In this document: positions 25,143-33,020 of the stretch, piece after piece | Numbering within the stretch: the first letter of the stretch is position 1 | Layout: the number at the start of each line of letters is the position of its first letter | Source of the DNA: Ravibacter sp037191015 | GTDB taxonomy: Bacteria; Bacteroidota; Bacteroidia; Cytophagales; Spirosomataceae | DNA length: 64,000 nucleotides | NCBI GenBank assembly: GCA_037191015.1 | Contig: JBBCKD010000007.1 | Location: 1-64,000 of the forward strand | Direction of reading: 5' to 3' | The notes under the pieces: model-generated | The model's database searches: none | What the model was told of the DNA's origin: nothing | What the model saw: only the letters and a program-made list of their open reading frames with translations | Made by a program: the position numbers and the translations under genes

Positions 25143-25896
25143 GGAGCTACTGGACTGTTTTTACGAGGGACAAACGACCCTCGCAGAAGAGCAGCGTCTG
25201 CGGATTTTTTTCTCCCGGACGGACCTTGACAGTGAGATGACCTTTGAAAAGGACTATTTTATTTTACTGGCAAAAGAAAAGCAAGAGACAGGAAACGGGC
25301 TGAGTGCAGAAGAAGTAATTCTGAATGTTGAAAAACCGGCTAAACCCCTTAAAGCAACGCGGCTGATAAGGTTTACCCGCGTAGCAGCTGCGGCGGCGCT
25401 GGCGATTGTGAGCTACTGGCTGGGCTATCATACCTCTTACCGGTCGGCTTCTCAGTCGGTTATAAACCACGATCATATTGCCGTGCAGCAGCTTCTCTCG
25501 CTCGGTCATCAGGGTGATATTTCAGCCGGCGATCGTATCCTCGCACTGCATAAGCTGGCGGATCAGGGTGAACCCGCCGCCTCAGATATCCAGATGCTGA
25601 TCAATACCCTGCATTTCGATACGAATGTTAACGTCAGGATGGCCGCCCTTAAGGCATTGAAATCTCTCGCTCCCGAGCCGGTTATCCTCCGGTCTTTCAT
25701 TCATTCTCTTTCGATCCAGCGGGATCCCGTCTTACAGGCGGCCCTGATTGAAAGCCTGGCCGGACTGAACGACAAGCAGGCTTTGCAGGTCCTCAGGGAT
25801 GTCTCGGAAGATGAACAGAACCTTGAGCTGATACGGAAGAAGGCGGAAGAAGCGGCCAAGGTCATCACTGCCAACGAGTGGCTGAAAAGTATATAA
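25126..25896 (+). CDS. Membrane anti-sigma factor with HEAT repeats
   Basis: This 256-residue protein has a cytoplasmic N-terminal part (EIRELLDCFYEGQTTLAEEQRLRIFF) like the anti-sigma domain of FecR/zinc-finger-type partners, one transmembrane segment at about residues 84-102, and a C-terminal helical region (about 115-250) made of HEAT-like repeats (NVNVRMAALKALKSLA, DPVLQAALIESLAGLN, KQALQVLRDVSEDE). The overlap with the sigma gene supports a sigma/anti-sigma pair. An extracytoplasmic HEAT domain as the sensor is unusual and suggests protein-protein sensing. The anti-sigma role is inferred. Confidence 0.8.
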   Translation: MEQEIRELLDCFYEGQTTLAEEQRLRIFFSRTDLDSEMTFEKDYFILLAKEKQETGNGLSAEEVILNVEKPAKPLKATRLIRFTRVAAAAALAIVSYWLGYHTSYRSASQSVINHDHIAVQQLLSLGHQGDISAGDRILALHKLADQGEPAASDIQMLINTLHFDTNVNVRMAALKALKSLAPEPVILRSFIHSLSIQRDPVLQAALIESLAGLNDKQALQVLRDVSEDEQNLELIRKKAEEAAKVITANEWLKSI

Positions 25897-25936
25897 ACCG
25901 ATATCGGAAACCACAAAACCACAATTCTCATTTCCC

Positions 25937-26734
25937 ATGAAAAAGAATCTCTTTATCTCTGCTGTGCTCCTGTCTCTAGGGAATTGGGCGACGGCGCAGG
26001 AGTACAAAACAAAGGTGCCTAATTCTCCCGGGCAAAGTATTTCTATTGAGCTCCCCGCAAATGGTGTCAAAATCGAAGGCTACAACGGTAACGAGGTGAT
26101 CATCAAAGGATCCGGCAGTCTGAAGCCGGCGCCTGACCGCGCAAAAGGGCTTAAGCCGGTTTACTACGGCTCTGTCGACAATACCGGTATCGGGTTGTCA
26201 GCTGTAAAGGAAGGAAACGTACTGAAAATAGAAAAATCTACGCGCCAGGACTTCAAGTACACTTTCAAAGTTCCGAACAAAGTTTCCGTTCAGTTCCATC
26301 AGTCGGCATTCCTGGGTAACGGCGATCTGGATATCCAGGGATTTGAGGGGGATATCGAAATTAAAACCAACCAGGCCGGTGTCATGGCCGACAGGATAGG
26401 AGGCGCATTTGTAGCCAACACTATCAGCGGGAATGTCGAGGTCCGGTTTGAAAACCTGCCGGTAGAAAAAACGGTAGCGATCTCCTCAATCAGCGGTAAT
26501 ATTGATGTAGCTCTCCCGGTAAGTACCAAAGCCGCCCTTACCCTCGGCGCCCTCAACGGCGAAATCTATACGGATTTCGATATTCAGCAAAAAGGACCGG
26601 AGAAAAATACCGGTTCGATGAAAAAAATATCGGTGGGTAGTTCGCTTGAAGGAACCATCAACGGGGGCGGCGGAACAGTTGTCAATCTCAACGTCATCAC
26701 CGGAGATATCTTTCTGCGCAAATCGCAGCCATAA
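25937..26734 (+). CDS. DUF4097-family exported beta-helix protein
   Basis: This 265-residue protein has a Sec signal (MKKNLFISAVLLSLGNWATAQ) and a repetitive right-handed beta structure typical of DUF4097/DUF2807-like adhesin-type proteins, with repeated pieces like IEGYNGNEVIIKG, DIQGFEGDIEIKTNQ, ANTISGNVEVRF and ISSISGNIDVALP. It is 40 bp downstream of the anti-sigma gene and belongs to the same operon. Such proteins often occur beside ECF sigma systems and may be part of signal sensing or envelope protection; the actual function is unknown. Confidence 0.85.
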   Translation: MKKNLFISAVLLSLGNWATAQEYKTKVPNSPGQSISIELPANGVKIEGYNGNEVIIKGSGSLKPAPDRAKGLKPVYYGSVDNTGIGLSAVKEGNVLKIEKSTRQDFKYTFKVPNKVSVQFHQSAFLGNGDLDIQGFEGDIEIKTNQAGVMADRIGGAFVANTISGNVEVRFENLPVEKTVAISSISGNIDVALPVSTKAALTLGALNGEIYTDFDIQQKGPEKNTGSMKKISVGSSLEGTINGGGGTVVNLNVITGDIFLRKSQP

Positions 26735-26743
26735 CGGGTCTTC

Positions 26744-26765
26744 CGCCTTAAAAAAAGGCGAGGGC
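26744..26765 (+). terminator. Weak hairpin after the first DUF4097 gene
   Basis: CGCCTT (26744-26749) pairs with AAGGCG (26755-26760) around an A-rich loop, just after the stop codon. The following AGGGCTGTCTTTTCC is only moderately T-rich, so termination may be partial. Confidence 0.35.
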
Positions 26766-26959
26766 TGTCTTTTCCCTCACCAAGGCAACCCGGCGATAGA
26801 ACCTTTTTATGCGGCTGCCTAGCCGAAGCCGTGCCAACCGGCTCCATTACTGTCATCTGAAAGCATAGATTTCTTGTTATCTGTATCAAATCAGCCCGGA
26901 AATATCTTTCCGGATACAGGAGCGCTTTAGCTTTCCAAACCATTTAAATCTTCAAAAAA

Positions 26960-27649
26960 ATGAAAATGATGCTCTTATTTGTCCTCCTTTGGACAAACAT
27001 CCCCGCAATAGCGCAAAAAAAGATTGAGAGAAAGCTGAATCTTTCACCCGGCCAGGAAGTCGACCTCGACCTCAAATTTGCCGATAGCATACAGGTAAAA
27101 TACTGGGATAAACCGGAGGTATACGTAGTTGCGGATGTTAAAATCAATAACGGCAGGCTGAACGATGCCCTGCTGGTAGAGACCTCGGAAACGAAACAGG
27201 CGGTTAAGCTCGCCATCGACCTGGACAGCAAGCTGCTTCAACAGGGAAAGGCTGAAGACTGCCCGGACAATAAAACCGCCATCTCCAAAAAAGGCAATTT
27301 ACAATTCGTAACGTGCATGGAATTGCGTTACGAAGTTTACCTGCCCCGGCAGGCTTCCCTCAGGCTGAGCACCATCAACGGCAACATACACATTGAAGGT
27401 TCGGGAGCTCCGGTTTTTGTAAAGACCATCAGCGGCTTTGTCGACATGAGCTGGCCTGCTTCGAAGGGAGCCGATCTTTCTCTCCAAAGTATTACAGGTG
27501 AGGTTTATTCGGATCTCGCGATCCGGTTTAAAGACGAAAAGAAGAAAAATCCTATGGTGGGCTATAATATCAAAGGGAGTGCCAAAGGCGGCGGCCCGCT
27601 ACTTCATCTCGAGTCGGTAAGCAACGATATTTATCTTCGTTCGAGGTAA
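26960..27649 (+). CDS. Second DUF4097-like exported protein
   Basis: This 229-residue protein has a signal MKMMLLFVLLWTNIPAIAQ and, like the preceding gene product, repeated short strands such as LSTINGNIHIEGSG, VKTISGFVDMSWP and LQSITGEVYSDL, plus a shared ending (KGSAKGGGPLLHLESVSNDIYLRS compared with INGGGGTVVNLNVITGDIFLRK). The pair looks like an ancient duplication. The gap to the first copy is 225 bp with a weak hairpin, so it may be expressed partly from the sigma operon and partly alone. The function is unknown. Confidence 0.82.
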   Translation: MKMMLLFVLLWTNIPAIAQKKIERKLNLSPGQEVDLDLKFADSIQVKYWDKPEVYVVADVKINNGRLNDALLVETSETKQAVKLAIDLDSKLLQQGKAEDCPDNKTAISKKGNLQFVTCMELRYEVYLPRQASLRLSTINGNIHIEGSGAPVFVKTISGFVDMSWPASKGADLSLQSITGEVYSDLAIRFKDEKKKNPMVGYNIKGSAKGGGPLLHLESVSNDIYLRSR

Positions 27650-27758
27650 GCCTGCAGAAGAAACACCCGCCGGCAGGTTTTACAACACGGAGAGTTTTGT
27701 CTATATTGGAACTATTATTGAACAGTCATTTTTTTCCAATCATACCAAAACAAACATA

Positions 27759-28256
27759 ATGAGTACTGTAACACTTAAAGGCAACCCGGTTCATACAGCA
27801 GGATCACTGCCCGCAATCGGTTCCAAAGCTCCCGATTTCGCCCTTACCGGTACAGACCTGTCCGATAAAACATCAGCTGAATACAAAGGTAAAAGGGTTA
27901 TTCTCAATATTTTTCCAAGTATCGACACCGGCGTATGTGCGGCGTCGGTGAGGAAGTTCAACCAGGAAGCTTCAGGGCTGGACAATACCGTCGTACTTTG
28001 TATTTCCAACGATCTCCCTTTTGCACTTGCCCGGTTCTGCGGTGCGGAAGGATTGGAAAACGTAGTTCCGCTGTCTGCTTTCCGTTCCTCTTTCGGAGAT
28101 GACTACGGAGTGACGATCACAGATTCTCCCCTGAAGAACCTGCTGAGCCGCTCGGTGGTTGTGCTCGACGAGGAAGGCGTCGTGACTTATACCGAACAAG
28201 TCCCCGAAACAACCCAGGAGCCGGATTATGAAGCAGCATTGGCCAGCTTGAAATAA
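27759..28256 (+). CDS. tpx: Thiol peroxidase
   Basis: This 165-residue atypical two-Cys peroxiredoxin reduces hydrogen and alkyl peroxides using thioredoxin. The peroxidatic Cys60 is in the motif DTGVCAASVRKFN and the resolving Cys94 in ARFCGAEGL, both at the expected Tpx positions. The N-terminus (VTLKGNPVHTAGSLPAIG) and the ending are canonical, and no signal peptide is present. A strong terminator follows at 28277-28310, so it is a single-gene unit. Confidence 0.96.
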   Translation: MSTVTLKGNPVHTAGSLPAIGSKAPDFALTGTDLSDKTSAEYKGKRVILNIFPSIDTGVCAASVRKFNQEASGLDNTVVLCISNDLPFALARFCGAEGLENVVPLSAFRSSFGDDYGVTITDSPLKNLLSRSVVVLDEEGVVTYTEQVPETTQEPDYEAALASLK

Positions 28257-28276
28257 TTCATTCAACGGCTTTCAAA

Positions 28277-28310
28277 CCCCGCCCGGACCAGTATGCCGCG
28301 CGGGGTTTTT
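28277..28310 (+). terminator. Rho-independent terminator of tpx
   Basis: CCCCGCCCGG (28277-28286) faces CCGCGCGGGG (28296-28305), pairing at 9 of 10 positions around a 9-nt loop, followed by TTTTT. It stands 20 bp after the tpx stop codon. Confidence 0.85.
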
Positions 28311-28344
28311 GCTTTATCTGTCAAAACGATTTTTACTTTACATC

Positions 28345-28845
28345 ATGATGCGTATTTTCAAACATTTCCTTTCGCTTTTCTATCTTATTTACTTCGGTAT
28401 CCAGCCGACCCACGCGCAGACCGCGCCCGACCTTTCGGTAGTGGCCCATATTGAAGGACATTGGAAAGGACAGTTCAACGGGGGGCCTATAGAAGCTGCC
28501 TGGTCCGCACCGGAAGGCAATAATATCGTAGGCTACATCCGCATGGTCCGGGAAAACAAGCCTTTCCTGTACGAGATCTTCGCCTTCGAGCAGACAGAAA
28601 AAGGTCCTGTTGTAAGAGTAAAGCATTTTAAGCCGGGCCTCATATCGGTAGAAGAGAAAGAAGACGCAGACACTTACGATTTCATAGAGGCTAAAAAGAA
28701 CGAGGCGCTGTTCGAGAAAAGCGACAAAAAAGTAAGGATCATCTATGAGCTCCGGAAGCGGGATGTCCTCGTCATCCGGAGAGGTACGCCTAAGGACGGC
28801 AGCTGGGAGTTCACCGACCTGTTTGTCTTTGACAGAAGCAAATAG
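28345..28845 (+). CDS. DUF6265-like exported protein
   Basis: The product (166 residues) has a Sec signal (MMRIFKHFLSLFYLIYFGIQPTHAQ) and a small beta-rich domain with IEGHWKGQFNGGPIEAAWSAPEGNNIVGYIRMVRENKPFLYEIFAFEQ, matching the lipocalin-like DUF6265 family. The ATG at 28345 begins the signal directly. An earlier in-frame start at 28309 sits in the tpx terminator and is rejected. No catalytic residues are evident; a ligand-binding role is possible. Confidence 0.82.
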   Translation: MMRIFKHFLSLFYLIYFGIQPTHAQTAPDLSVVAHIEGHWKGQFNGGPIEAAWSAPEGNNIVGYIRMVRENKPFLYEIFAFEQTEKGPVVRVKHFKPGLISVEEKEDADTYDFIEAKKNEALFEKSDKKVRIIYELRKRDVLVIRRGTPKDGSWEFTDLFVFDRSK

Positions 28846-28860
28846 AATCTCGCCGCTTTT

Positions 28861-29304
28861 CTACCTTTTATACCAGATGTAGTCCGTCGCAAGAGGTTCA
28901 ATACCCGCCTTCCTGAATTCCGTAGCAATCTGCCCCCTGTGATAAGTGGAGTGGTTGATGATGTGAAAAAAAATATCCCGTATGCTGTTGGTGAATTTAA
29001 GCCCCTTCGTGTTACGGTAATGCATTTCTTCTTTCAGTTCCCGGATATTGAGCAGCGACACCGAAAGGTTGTAGTTGGCACTGTCAATTTCTTTAAAATC
29101 GTGGATAGAATGTAGCTCCCACACGCCAAAAAGCGGTGTATGGCCTGCAATCCTGTTGTTCCAGATATGATGGGCATTGAGAATATGACTATATAGGCTT
29201 ACCGGCTTCTCATTGACGTTCTCCTCCGAGGCAATAAAAATATCGGCCAGCTGCTGATTGTAATGATGCCCGTAAGCAAACAGCTCCAAAAAAAAATCTT
29301 TCAT
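28861..29304 (-). CDS. DinB-family protein (short)
   Basis: This 147-residue four-helix DinB-superfamily protein has likely metal ligands in HILNAHHIWNNRI (near residue 45) and HIINHSTYHRGQI (near 118). It is shorter than the copy at 6851-7402. Members of this superfamily include metal-dependent thiol S-transferases, among them bacillithiol transferases, but many remain unassigned. It converges on the DUF6265-like gene with only 15 bp between stop codons. Confidence 0.88.
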   Translation of the reverse strand: MKDFFLELFAYGHHYNQQLADIFIASEENVNEKPVSLYSHILNAHHIWNNRIAGHTPLFGVWELHSIHDFKEIDSANYNLSVSLLNIRELKEEMHYRNTKGLKFTNSIRDIFFHIINHSTYHRGQIATEFRKAGIEPLATDYIWYKR

Positions 29305-29511
29305 AGCAAACAGGAGAAGTTATGGATTGTCAAATATAGCTTTTCTATAATAACAGCCCTTTTCTTCGGAATAGCATAAACTAAAAACCATTTGTTTTTG
29401 GGGGATACGCGGACTGCCTGTATAAATACTGAAATTTTAAAGTAAAACCAGCGGGGCATACGTCTGCTCCGGAAAGGGCCCTATTGTATTACCTGATAAA
29501 TCTAAAAACAC

Positions 29512-29799
29512 ATGAATCATAAACTCGCATTCATATTGCCCCGCTTTGCAGTCATAACACTGGCCGCAGGACTGGGCGCCCTGGCACTCTTCGTAGTGTT
29601 CAAAATACTGCTTGTCGTGATGGCTGTCGCAGCCGTAGTCCTGCTTGTAAAAGCGATTGCAGGCCTTTTCGGCCGGGGCTATCATTCCGGGTATCATGAA
29701 TTTTCTTTTGAAAATCCCGGGCCGGTACCTGCGCGAAAAGCCGATACCATCGTACCGGTCAGTACCAGGAGCAGGCCCGTCATAGTGCCGGTCGGCTAA
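29512..29799 (+). CDS. Small membrane protein upstream of hsp20
   Basis: This 95-residue protein has two adjacent hydrophobic segments (about residues 10-31 and 33-52) followed by a polar tail with HSGYHEFSFENPGP. It has no family I recognise. It is 38 bp upstream of the Hsp20 gene on the same strand and is probably co-transcribed, which hints at a role under heat or envelope stress. This is inference from position only. Confidence 0.7.
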   Translation: MNHKLAFILPRFAVITLAAGLGALALFVVFKILLVVMAVAAVVLLVKAIAGLFGRGYHSGYHEFSFENPGPVPARKADTIVPVSTRSRPVIVPVG

Positions 29800-29837
29800 T
29801 CTCAGTTTCATTTTTCAATTCAAAAATCAGAATCAAC

Positions 29838-30314
29838 ATGCATTACAGAGAAGCATTCGATAAAAATAACCGCCATAGATTCGCTAACCCCGGTTCAGGG
29901 TGCAGAGAAAATTTCCGCTACCATTTGGGAGAAGCCTTTGCAGGAGGATTCAGGGGAGCTCCCTGGGCACGTGGCATGAGGAAAAATATAGCGGCGTTCA
30001 AGCCCGTGAATATTACTGAGGAAACTGACCGGTTTGTACTTTCCCTATACGCTGCCGGCCTGGAAAAGGAGCGGTTCGGGATCACTGTCGATGACGATAT
30101 TCTGACCATCAGCTACCAGCCCGGACAGGAAGAAAAGCAGGAAAGCTTTATCTACGAAGAATACCAGCCTTCCCGTTTCAGCCGCTCGTTCCAACTGAAC
30201 GGAAAGGTGCTCGCGCAGGAGATCTCGGCCGAATATACAGACGGCATTTTGCGCGTCACGCTGCCGAAAAATCCGGAGACCCAACACCATGCGCAGGAAA
30301 TAAAAGTCAGCTGA
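29838..30314 (+). CDS. Hsp20/alpha-crystallin small heat-shock protein
   Basis: This 158-residue protein has a glycine- and arginine-rich N-terminal arm and an alpha-crystallin domain over about residues 52-148: FKPVNITEETDRFVLSLYAAGLEKERFGITVDDDILTI, then RSFQLNGKVLAQEISAEYTDGILRVTLPK, with the family A-x-x-x-n-GvL-like motif as YTDGILRVTLPK. Small heat-shock proteins form oligomers that hold unfolded proteins. A terminator hairpin follows at 30335-30371. It is probably in an operon with the small membrane protein upstream. Confidence 0.94.
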   Translation: MHYREAFDKNNRHRFANPGSGCRENFRYHLGEAFAGGFRGAPWARGMRKNIAAFKPVNITEETDRFVLSLYAAGLEKERFGITVDDDILTISYQPGQEEKQESFIYEEYQPSRFSRSFQLNGKVLAQEISAEYTDGILRVTLPKNPETQHHAQEIKVS

Positions 30315-30334
30315 CCAGGCCCCTCCCGGTGAAT

Positions 30335-30371
30335 GCAGAAAAGGCTGTCGCATCGCGACGGTCTTTTCTGC
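30335..30371 (+). terminator. Terminator hairpin after hsp20
   Basis: GCAGAAAAGGC (30335-30345) faces GTCTTTTCTGC (30361-30371), 10 of 11 pairs, with further GTCGC/GCGAC pairing inside. It lies 20 bp after the Hsp20 stop; the 3' T run is within the stem rather than after it. Confidence 0.6.
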
Positions 30372-30423
30372 GTTAAATCTGTTTTGTTTACCTACTTTCA
30401 CGTCATAAACCTTAGCCTGAAAA

Positions 30424-30918
30424 ATGGAACCACACCCTATCGAAATCGAAAAGTATTCGGATCTGCTGCGTGGGCAGGTCCTTTCCGTATGGGAAAAATC
30501 CGTTCTGGCCACCCACCATTTTCTAAGCCAGGAAGATTTCACCATACTCAAAAATCTCCTTTACAAGCTCGATCTGAACCTATTCGAGATTTACTGCCTG
30601 GCGGACCAGGGCCGGGTTGCCGGTTTTATAGCCTTAAGCGGACGAAAAATTGAAATGCTGTTCCTGAGCCCCGAATATATAGGAATGGGCCTCGGGAGAC
30701 GGCTCATCAGCTTTGCCGTCAGCGACCTGGACGCAAACCTGATAGACGTAAATGAACAAAATACCAGGGCGCTTCAATTTTACAGGAAAGCAGGATTCGA
30801 AGTCTTCGAAAGATCGGACACGGATGACCTGGGGAAAAGCTATCCCCTGCTCAGGATGAGGCTGAAAGGTACTAAAGGTATCATCCGCCACCTTCTCGGC
30901 GACAAATTTTCCGTATAA
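30424..30918 (+). CDS. GNAT-family N-acetyltransferase
   Basis: This 164-residue protein has the GNAT fold: GRVAGFIALSGRKIEMLFLSPEYIGMGLGRRLISFAV holds strand 4 and the acetyl-CoA-binding motif A (residues 62-98, with the GMGLGRR pyrophosphate loop), and NTRALQFYRKAGFEVFE is motif B. It resembles YjaB/PA4866-type small-molecule or protein acetyltransferases. The substrate cannot be told. A 37-bp palindrome follows right after its stop, which belongs either to this gene's end or to the promoter of the next. Confidence 0.9.
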   Translation: MEPHPIEIEKYSDLLRGQVLSVWEKSVLATHHFLSQEDFTILKNLLYKLDLNLFEIYCLADQGRVAGFIALSGRKIEMLFLSPEYIGMGLGRRLISFAVSDLDANLIDVNEQNTRALQFYRKAGFEVFERSDTDDLGKSYPLLRMRLKGTKGIIRHLLGDKFSV

Positions 30919-30924
30919 AAATGA

Positions 30925-30974
30925 ACTCTAATAAATGCAACAATGTTGCATTTATTAGAGTAAAAGATTTACTC
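30925..30974. promoter_or_regulatory. Nested palindromes upstream of the dithiol oxidoreductase
   Basis: A perfect 37-bp dyad spans 30925-30961: an 18-nt arm ACTCTAATAAATGCAACA, one central base, and its exact complement. A second inverted repeat, GAGTAAA-AGA-TTTACTC (30958-30974), starts within its end. No T run follows, so a terminator is unlikely. Position 40-90 nt before the next start codon suggests an operator, with inner core TGCAACA-A-TGTTGCA. The binding protein is unknown and no regulator gene is adjacent. Confidence 0.62.
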
Positions 30975-31011
30975 TGCGCTGCGAAAATTTGCAGAAAATG
31001 AAGGGCGGAAA

Positions 31012-31917
31012 ATGAGAGAAAACCTGTTTGACGTAATAATTATAGGAGGCAGCTATGCGGGGCTTTCCGCTGCTATGTCACTGGGCAGATCCACCCGCCG
31101 TACGATTGTAATCGACAGCGGCGCCCCCTGTAACAGGCAAACCCCACACTCTCATAACTTTCTTACCCAGGACGGGAAAACACCGGCTGAAATTAGTGCT
31201 GCAGCCCGGAAGCAGGTGGAGGCCTACCCTACCGTGAAATTTTTGAACGATCTTGCCATACAGGGAAGAAGAACCGGCGCAGGTTTCGAGATCTCAACCG
31301 CTTCCGGCCGGATACTGGAAGGGAAAAAGCTCATCCTTTCGACCGGGATAAAGGATATCATGCCTGATATCAAAGGTTTTCAGGAATGCTGGGGTATTTC
31401 CGTAATTCATTGTCCCTATTGCCACGGGTATGAATTTCGCAAACGGAAAACGGCTGTTATGACAAACGGCGCAAGGGCCATGCACCTGGCTTCCCTCGTC
31501 CGCAATCTTACCAGTGATCTCACCATACTGACTTCCGGCGCTCCCGATTTTAGCAGCGACGATCTCGAAAAGCTTCACAGGAACGGCGTAAGGGTTATCC
31601 CTGACGAGGTGACAGAAATACTGCACTATAACGGGCAGGTCCGTCAGGTCGTATTCGCTGACGGCGCCAGGGCAGGTTTTGACGCTGTATATGCCGGCCT
31701 GGCCTTCCGTCACCATACCGACATTCACGTCTCGCTCGGGTGTGCGCTGAACGAGCAGGGCTATATCCGGATCGACAACATGCACAAAACAACAATACCG
31801 GGTGTATTCGCATGCGGTGACAGCACTTCTCCTTTACGCTCGGTAGCAAATGCAGTAGCTACGGGAAACTTCGCAGGAGCGGTTGTCAACAGCGAACTGG
31901 CGCAGGAAAAATTCTGA
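31012..31917 (+). CDS. Thioredoxin-reductase-like FAD dithiol oxidoreductase
   Basis: This 301-residue flavoprotein has an FAD-binding N-terminus (VIIIGGSYAGLSAAMSLGRS), a redox-active CPYC (Cys134-Cys137) in the position of the thioredoxin reductase CATC motif, and a C-terminal FAD motif GVFACGDSTSPLRSVANAVATG. In the segment where NADPH would bind, the sequence is MTNGARAMHLASLV rather than GGGDSA, so NADPH use is doubtful. It fits the group of small-molecule dithiol oxidases and reductases related to GliT. A striking palindrome (30925-30961) lies upstream. The substrate is unknown. Confidence 0.85.
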   Translation: MRENLFDVIIIGGSYAGLSAAMSLGRSTRRTIVIDSGAPCNRQTPHSHNFLTQDGKTPAEISAAARKQVEAYPTVKFLNDLAIQGRRTGAGFEISTASGRILEGKKLILSTGIKDIMPDIKGFQECWGISVIHCPYCHGYEFRKRKTAVMTNGARAMHLASLVRNLTSDLTILTSGAPDFSSDDLEKLHRNGVRVIPDEVTEILHYNGQVRQVVFADGARAGFDAVYAGLAFRHHTDIHVSLGCALNEQGYIRIDNMHKTTIPGVFACGDSTSPLRSVANAVATGNFAGAVVNSELAQEKF

Positions 31918-31992
31918 AAATCGTCGCAGCGGGTACAACCTTTTCACTACTTCCGGGGTCTTTCATATATTACTCACCACAATGAAAAGGAC

Positions 31993-32421
31993 ATGAAAAC
32001 GCCCCTATTGGTACTCGGCTTGTTTTTTTTCGCCATGGCATGTGTGGAAGTAGATGTAGAAAAGCACCCTTGCCAGCCGCCGGTTATATGTACCGAAATA
32101 TACAAGACAGTCAGCGTGCAGCTGAAATACGAAAACGGGGAAGCAGTCAGGCTCGACAGTTTCCGGCTCATCCGGCTGCCGGAGGAAAAAAATATAACTC
32201 CCGAATATTCTGAGCAGCAACTTGATTCTTACAGGAATTACGGCTCATATCCTGTAGCCACCGATTCTGACCTCTCGAAATTCCCTAAATTCACTCCCAT
32301 CCGGATCCTTTTTGAAGGATTTATTGAAGGAAATAAGGTAGTCTCATCCGAATACGTGGTTAATTTCGACTGCTGTCATGTCGAATGGATATCGGGAGAA
32401 CGTGACATTGTGATAAAGTAA
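31993..32421 (+). CDS. Hypothetical lipoprotein
   Basis: This 142-residue protein has a lipoprotein signal with lipobox FAMAC (Cys17), then a cysteine-containing N-terminal region (HPCQPPVICTEIY) and a predicted beta-sandwich (VSVQLKYENGEAVRLDSFRLIRL). DCCHVEWISGE near the end suggests disulfides. I do not recognise the family. It is preceded by an oxidoreductase gene on the same strand at 75 bp and may be independent. It is probably on the cell envelope, function unknown. Confidence 0.72.
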   Translation: MKTPLLVLGLFFFAMACVEVDVEKHPCQPPVICTEIYKTVSVQLKYENGEAVRLDSFRLIRLPEEKNITPEYSEQQLDSYRNYGSYPVATDSDLSKFPKFTPIRILFEGFIEGNKVVSSEYVVNFDCCHVEWISGERDIVIK

Positions 32422-32467
32422 CACTTTCCCGTACCCGCATAATTCCGAACCGGGCAGTCAGTATCCC

Positions 32468-32995
32468 TTAAACTTCGTCGAACTCTTTCGGGTATCTTAC
32501 CGCTCCTGATACATTTTCGAGGGCTCCGGCAACCAGCTCCTTAGCCATAAAAACTTCATCGGGTACATCATAAGGACATTTTATATTCCACTTTGACGCC
32601 GGTAAAAATCCGAACCGGGGATAATAGGTTTGGTGGCCGAGCACGATAACCGAATCAAATCCCAACGAAGCGGCTTTGAGAAGGCCGGCTTCGATCAACT
32701 GCCCGCCTATCCCCTGTCCCTGAAAAGAAGGAATCACCGCAACAGGCGCCAAAGCCAGGGCGGTTGCGGTAGCGCCGGCTTCTGTTTCTGCAATCTCTAT
32801 CCGCGTAAACAGTATATAGCCGATAATTTCGCCGTTCATCTCCGCTACCAACGAAAGCTCAGGTATAAAAGCAGACCTGTTGTTTCGAAGCAATTCCACA
32901 AGCTTCGCTTCACTGTCCTGATTGAAAGCCAGCCTGTTAACCTCTCCTACTGCAGGATAATCACTGACACGCTCCGGGCGGATTATGACATTCAT
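32468..32995 (-). CDS. YhbS-like GNAT acetyltransferase
   Basis: This 175-residue protein is a GNAT enzyme of the YhbS type: an N-terminal IRPERVSDYPAVGEVNRLAF, acetyl-CoA motif LAPVAVIPSFQGQGIGGQLIEAGL (the QGQGIGG loop near residue 97), and the YhbS-typical VIVLGHQTYYPRFGFLPAS. The C-terminus ends in the usual AVRYPKEFDEV. It is 25 bp downstream of the AlkD-type gene on the same strand, so the two may be co-transcribed. The natural substrate is unknown. Confidence 0.92.
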   Translation of the reverse strand: MNVIIRPERVSDYPAVGEVNRLAFNQDSEAKLVELLRNNRSAFIPELSLVAEMNGEIIGYILFTRIEIAETEAGATATALALAPVAVIPSFQGQGIGGQLIEAGLLKAASLGFDSVIVLGHQTYYPRFGFLPASKWNIKCPYDVPDEVFMAKELVAGALENVSGAVRYPKEFDEV

Positions 32996-33020
32996 TCTAA
33001 AATTTTCTTAATTAAAACAG

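Noticed and set aside
30926..30960. Palindrome as terminator of the GNAT gene
   Set aside because: The stem is AT-rich and no T run follows on either strand; its placement before the next start suits an operator better.
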